Positions 6,482 through 7,789 of a stretch of 7,789 nt of DNA are shown here, piece by piece. The DNA is from Bacteroidales bacterium (GTDB taxonomy: Bacteria > Bacteroidota > Bacteroidia > Bacteroidales > 4484-276): NCBI GenBank assembly GCA_018400545.1, contig JAGYLT010000098.1:1-7789 (forward strand), in the 5' to 3' direction. The notes beneath the pieces were generated by a model. That model had not been told where the DNA came from and ran no database searches. It saw only the letters and a list, made by a program, of their open reading frames with translations. The position numbers were made by a program, and so were the translations under genes. Each line of letters begins with the position of its first letter. Within the stretch, counting starts at the first letter, position 1.

Positions 6482-7789
6482 ACAAAGATTTTACACGACG
6501 AGATTTTATCAAAACGTCAGCCATTGCCGGAATGGGTGTGATGGCTGCGCCATCCGTGGCATTCTCCAATCCGCTAAAACCTGAAAAAACCAGGATAGCA
6601 CTCATTGGGGTAGGGTTGCGCGGACAAAACCACCTGAACAACCTGTTGCAGCGTGATGATGTGGAAATCCCGGCCATCTGCGATATTTCTCAGCATATGA
6701 TCGACAGCTCGCTGAAAATGATCGAAAAGCGGGGCTGGAAAAAACCGGAGGTTTACACCGGAGATGATTATGCCTACCGGGATTTACTGGACAGAAACGA
6801 CATCCAGGGTGTGATCATTTCCACGCCCTGGCTGTGGCATCCAAAAATGGCAGTGGACACCATGAAAGCCGGGAAATATGCCGGGCTGGAAGTGTCGGCG
6901 GCAAACACCGTTGAAGACTGCTGGGACCTGGTGAATACCTATGAGGAGACCGGCGCGCCATGCATGATCCTCGAAAATGTGTGTTACCGGCGCGATATCA
7001 TGGCCATCCACAATATGGTGAAACAAGGCATATTCGGGGAGCTCGTGCATTGCCACTGCGGATACCAGCACGATCTTCGGGAGGTGCTGTTCAATAATGG
7101 AGAGCAACCTTACGGCGGTGGACTGAAGTTTGGCCCGGAAGCTTATTCAGAAGCGCAATGGCGCACGGAGCATTATCTGAAACGGGACGGCGATGTTTAT
7201 CCCACGCACGGCATCGGGCCTGTCGCAAACTATCTCGACATCAACCGCGGCAACCGCTTCGTTTCCTTAACTTCCACATCCACCAAAGCCCGGGGGTTGC
7301 ACAATTACATCGTGGAAAACGGTGGTGAAGATCATCCGCATGCCGACCTCAAATGGAAAATGGGCGACATCGTAACCACCACCATTTCAACAGCCAACGG
7401 CGAATCCGTCATCGTTATTCACGACACCACTTTGCCAAGGCCCTATTCGCTGGGTTTCAGGGTGCAGGGCACCAAAGGCTTGTGGATGAAAGACGGAAAC
7501 CAGATTTATATCGAGGGCGTCAGCAAATCACATCGCTGGGAAGATTCTGCACCCTATCTCGAAAAATACGATCATCCGCTATGGAAAAAATATGAAGAAC
7601 AGGCAGTTGGCGCTGGCCATGGCGGCATGGACTTTTTCGTGCTGAATGCCTTTGTGGAGTCGGTAAAACAAAACATCGATCCGCCCCTTGATGTGTATGA
7701 TGCCGCAGCCTGGAGTGTGATAACACCACTATCGGAACGTTCAATTGCCAATGGCGGTAAACCGCAGGATTTCCCGGATTTTACCGGTG
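6478..7789 (+). CDS. GH109-type glycosidase (alpha-N-acetylgalactosaminidase), 3' end cut by window
   Basis: Translation gives 437 residues with no stop before the window ends; family members are roughly 440-470 residues, so only a short tail is missing. A Tat signal is clear: T6-R-R-D-F-I-K then a hydrophobic stretch to about residue 30. A Rossmann NAD(P)-binding fold follows (RIALIGVGLRGQNH at 39-52, ICDIS at 67-71), as in Gfo/Idh/MocA oxidoreductases. GH109 hallmarks are present: EVSAANTVEDCWDLV (138-152), ILENVCYRRD (164-173), GYQHDLRE (195-202), WRTEHY (228-233), YPTHGIGPVA (241-250), DINRGNRF (254-261) and TLPRPYSLGFRVQGT (318-332). Known GH109 enzymes remove terminal alpha-GalNAc by an NAD+-dependent redox-elimination mechanism. 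Cytoplasmic loading of NAD would explain export through Tat. The ATG at 6478 overlaps the SGNH stop by 4 nt. A generic 'oxidoreductase' label would be misleading. The sugar specificity is inferred from the family; GH109 members with other N-acetylhexosamine activities are possible. Confidence 0.9.
   Translation, partial: MNKDFTRRDFIKTSAIAGMGVMAAPSVAFSNPLKPEKTRIALIGVGLRGQNHLNNLLQRDDVEIPAICDISQHMIDSSLKMIEKRGWKKPEVYTGDDYAYRDLLDRNDIQGVIISTPWLWHPKMAVDTMKAGKYAGLEVSAANTVEDCWDLVNTYEETGAPCMILENVCYRRDIMAIHNMVKQGIFGELVHCHCGYQHDLREVLFNNGEQPYGGGLKFGPEAYSEAQWRTEHYLKRDGDVYPTHGIGPVANYLDINRGNRFVSLTSTSTKARGLHNYIVENGGEDHPHADLKWKMGDIVTTTISTANGESVIVIHDTTLPRPYSLGFRVQGTKGLWMKDGNQIYIEGVSKSHRWEDSAPYLEKYDHPLWKKYEEQAVGAGHGGMDFFVLNAFVESVKQNIDPPLDVYDAAAWSVITPLSERSIANGGKPQDFPDFTG

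Overview
The window looks like chromosomal DNA from a member of the Bacteroidota. Four things point that way: a secreted protein ending in a type IX secretion (CHU_C / type B) sorting domain, a TAnnTTTG-type promoter box, starts without clear Shine-Dalgarno sequences, and a Tat-exported GH109-type glycosidase. Base composition looks even across the genes, with AT-rich intergenic DNA. No RNA gene, CRISPR array, insertion sequence or phage gene is visible.

Layout. Positions 1-264 are non-coding and hold a pair of imperfect inverted 26-nt repeats of a cytosine/guanine-rich 'ctttgcg' type. Positions 265-4331 form a minus-strand operon read from right to left: an M16 zinc peptidase subunit (4331-3084), a partner M16 subunit (3087-1805) and a secreted fibronectin-like protein with a T9SS sorting domain (1788-265). 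Spacing is tight: a 4-nt overlap, then a 16-nt gap. The second M16 gene carries a single-base frameshift at an A5 run (2744-2748), so as written it is split into 120-aa and 306-aa pieces. Adding one base restores a continuous 427-aa protein.

Positions 4332-4534 are a divergent AT-rich promoter region. It has a good TACTTTTG box for the minus operon and a weaker promoter plus a possible operator for the plus operon. Positions 4535-7789 are a plus-strand operon: a ROK-family transcriptional regulator (4535-5830), a cytoplasmic SGNH/GDSL hydrolase (5846-6481) and a Tat-exported GH109-type glycosidase of the Gfo/Idh/MocA fold (6478 to the window end, C-terminus missing).

How the genes may work together. 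The plus operon reads as a small, locally regulated glycan-use unit: a sugar-sensing repressor, an esterase-like enzyme and an NAD-dependent alpha-N-acetylgalactosaminidase. The substrate assignment is inference. In the minus operon the zinc site (HxxEH) lies on one M16 subunit and the R/Y substrate pair on the other, as in two-subunit M16B proteases. The frameshift would therefore disable the pair if it is real. I see no wholly new system here. The points most worth checking are the frameshift, the inverted-repeat element and the regulator-SGNH-GH109 operon.
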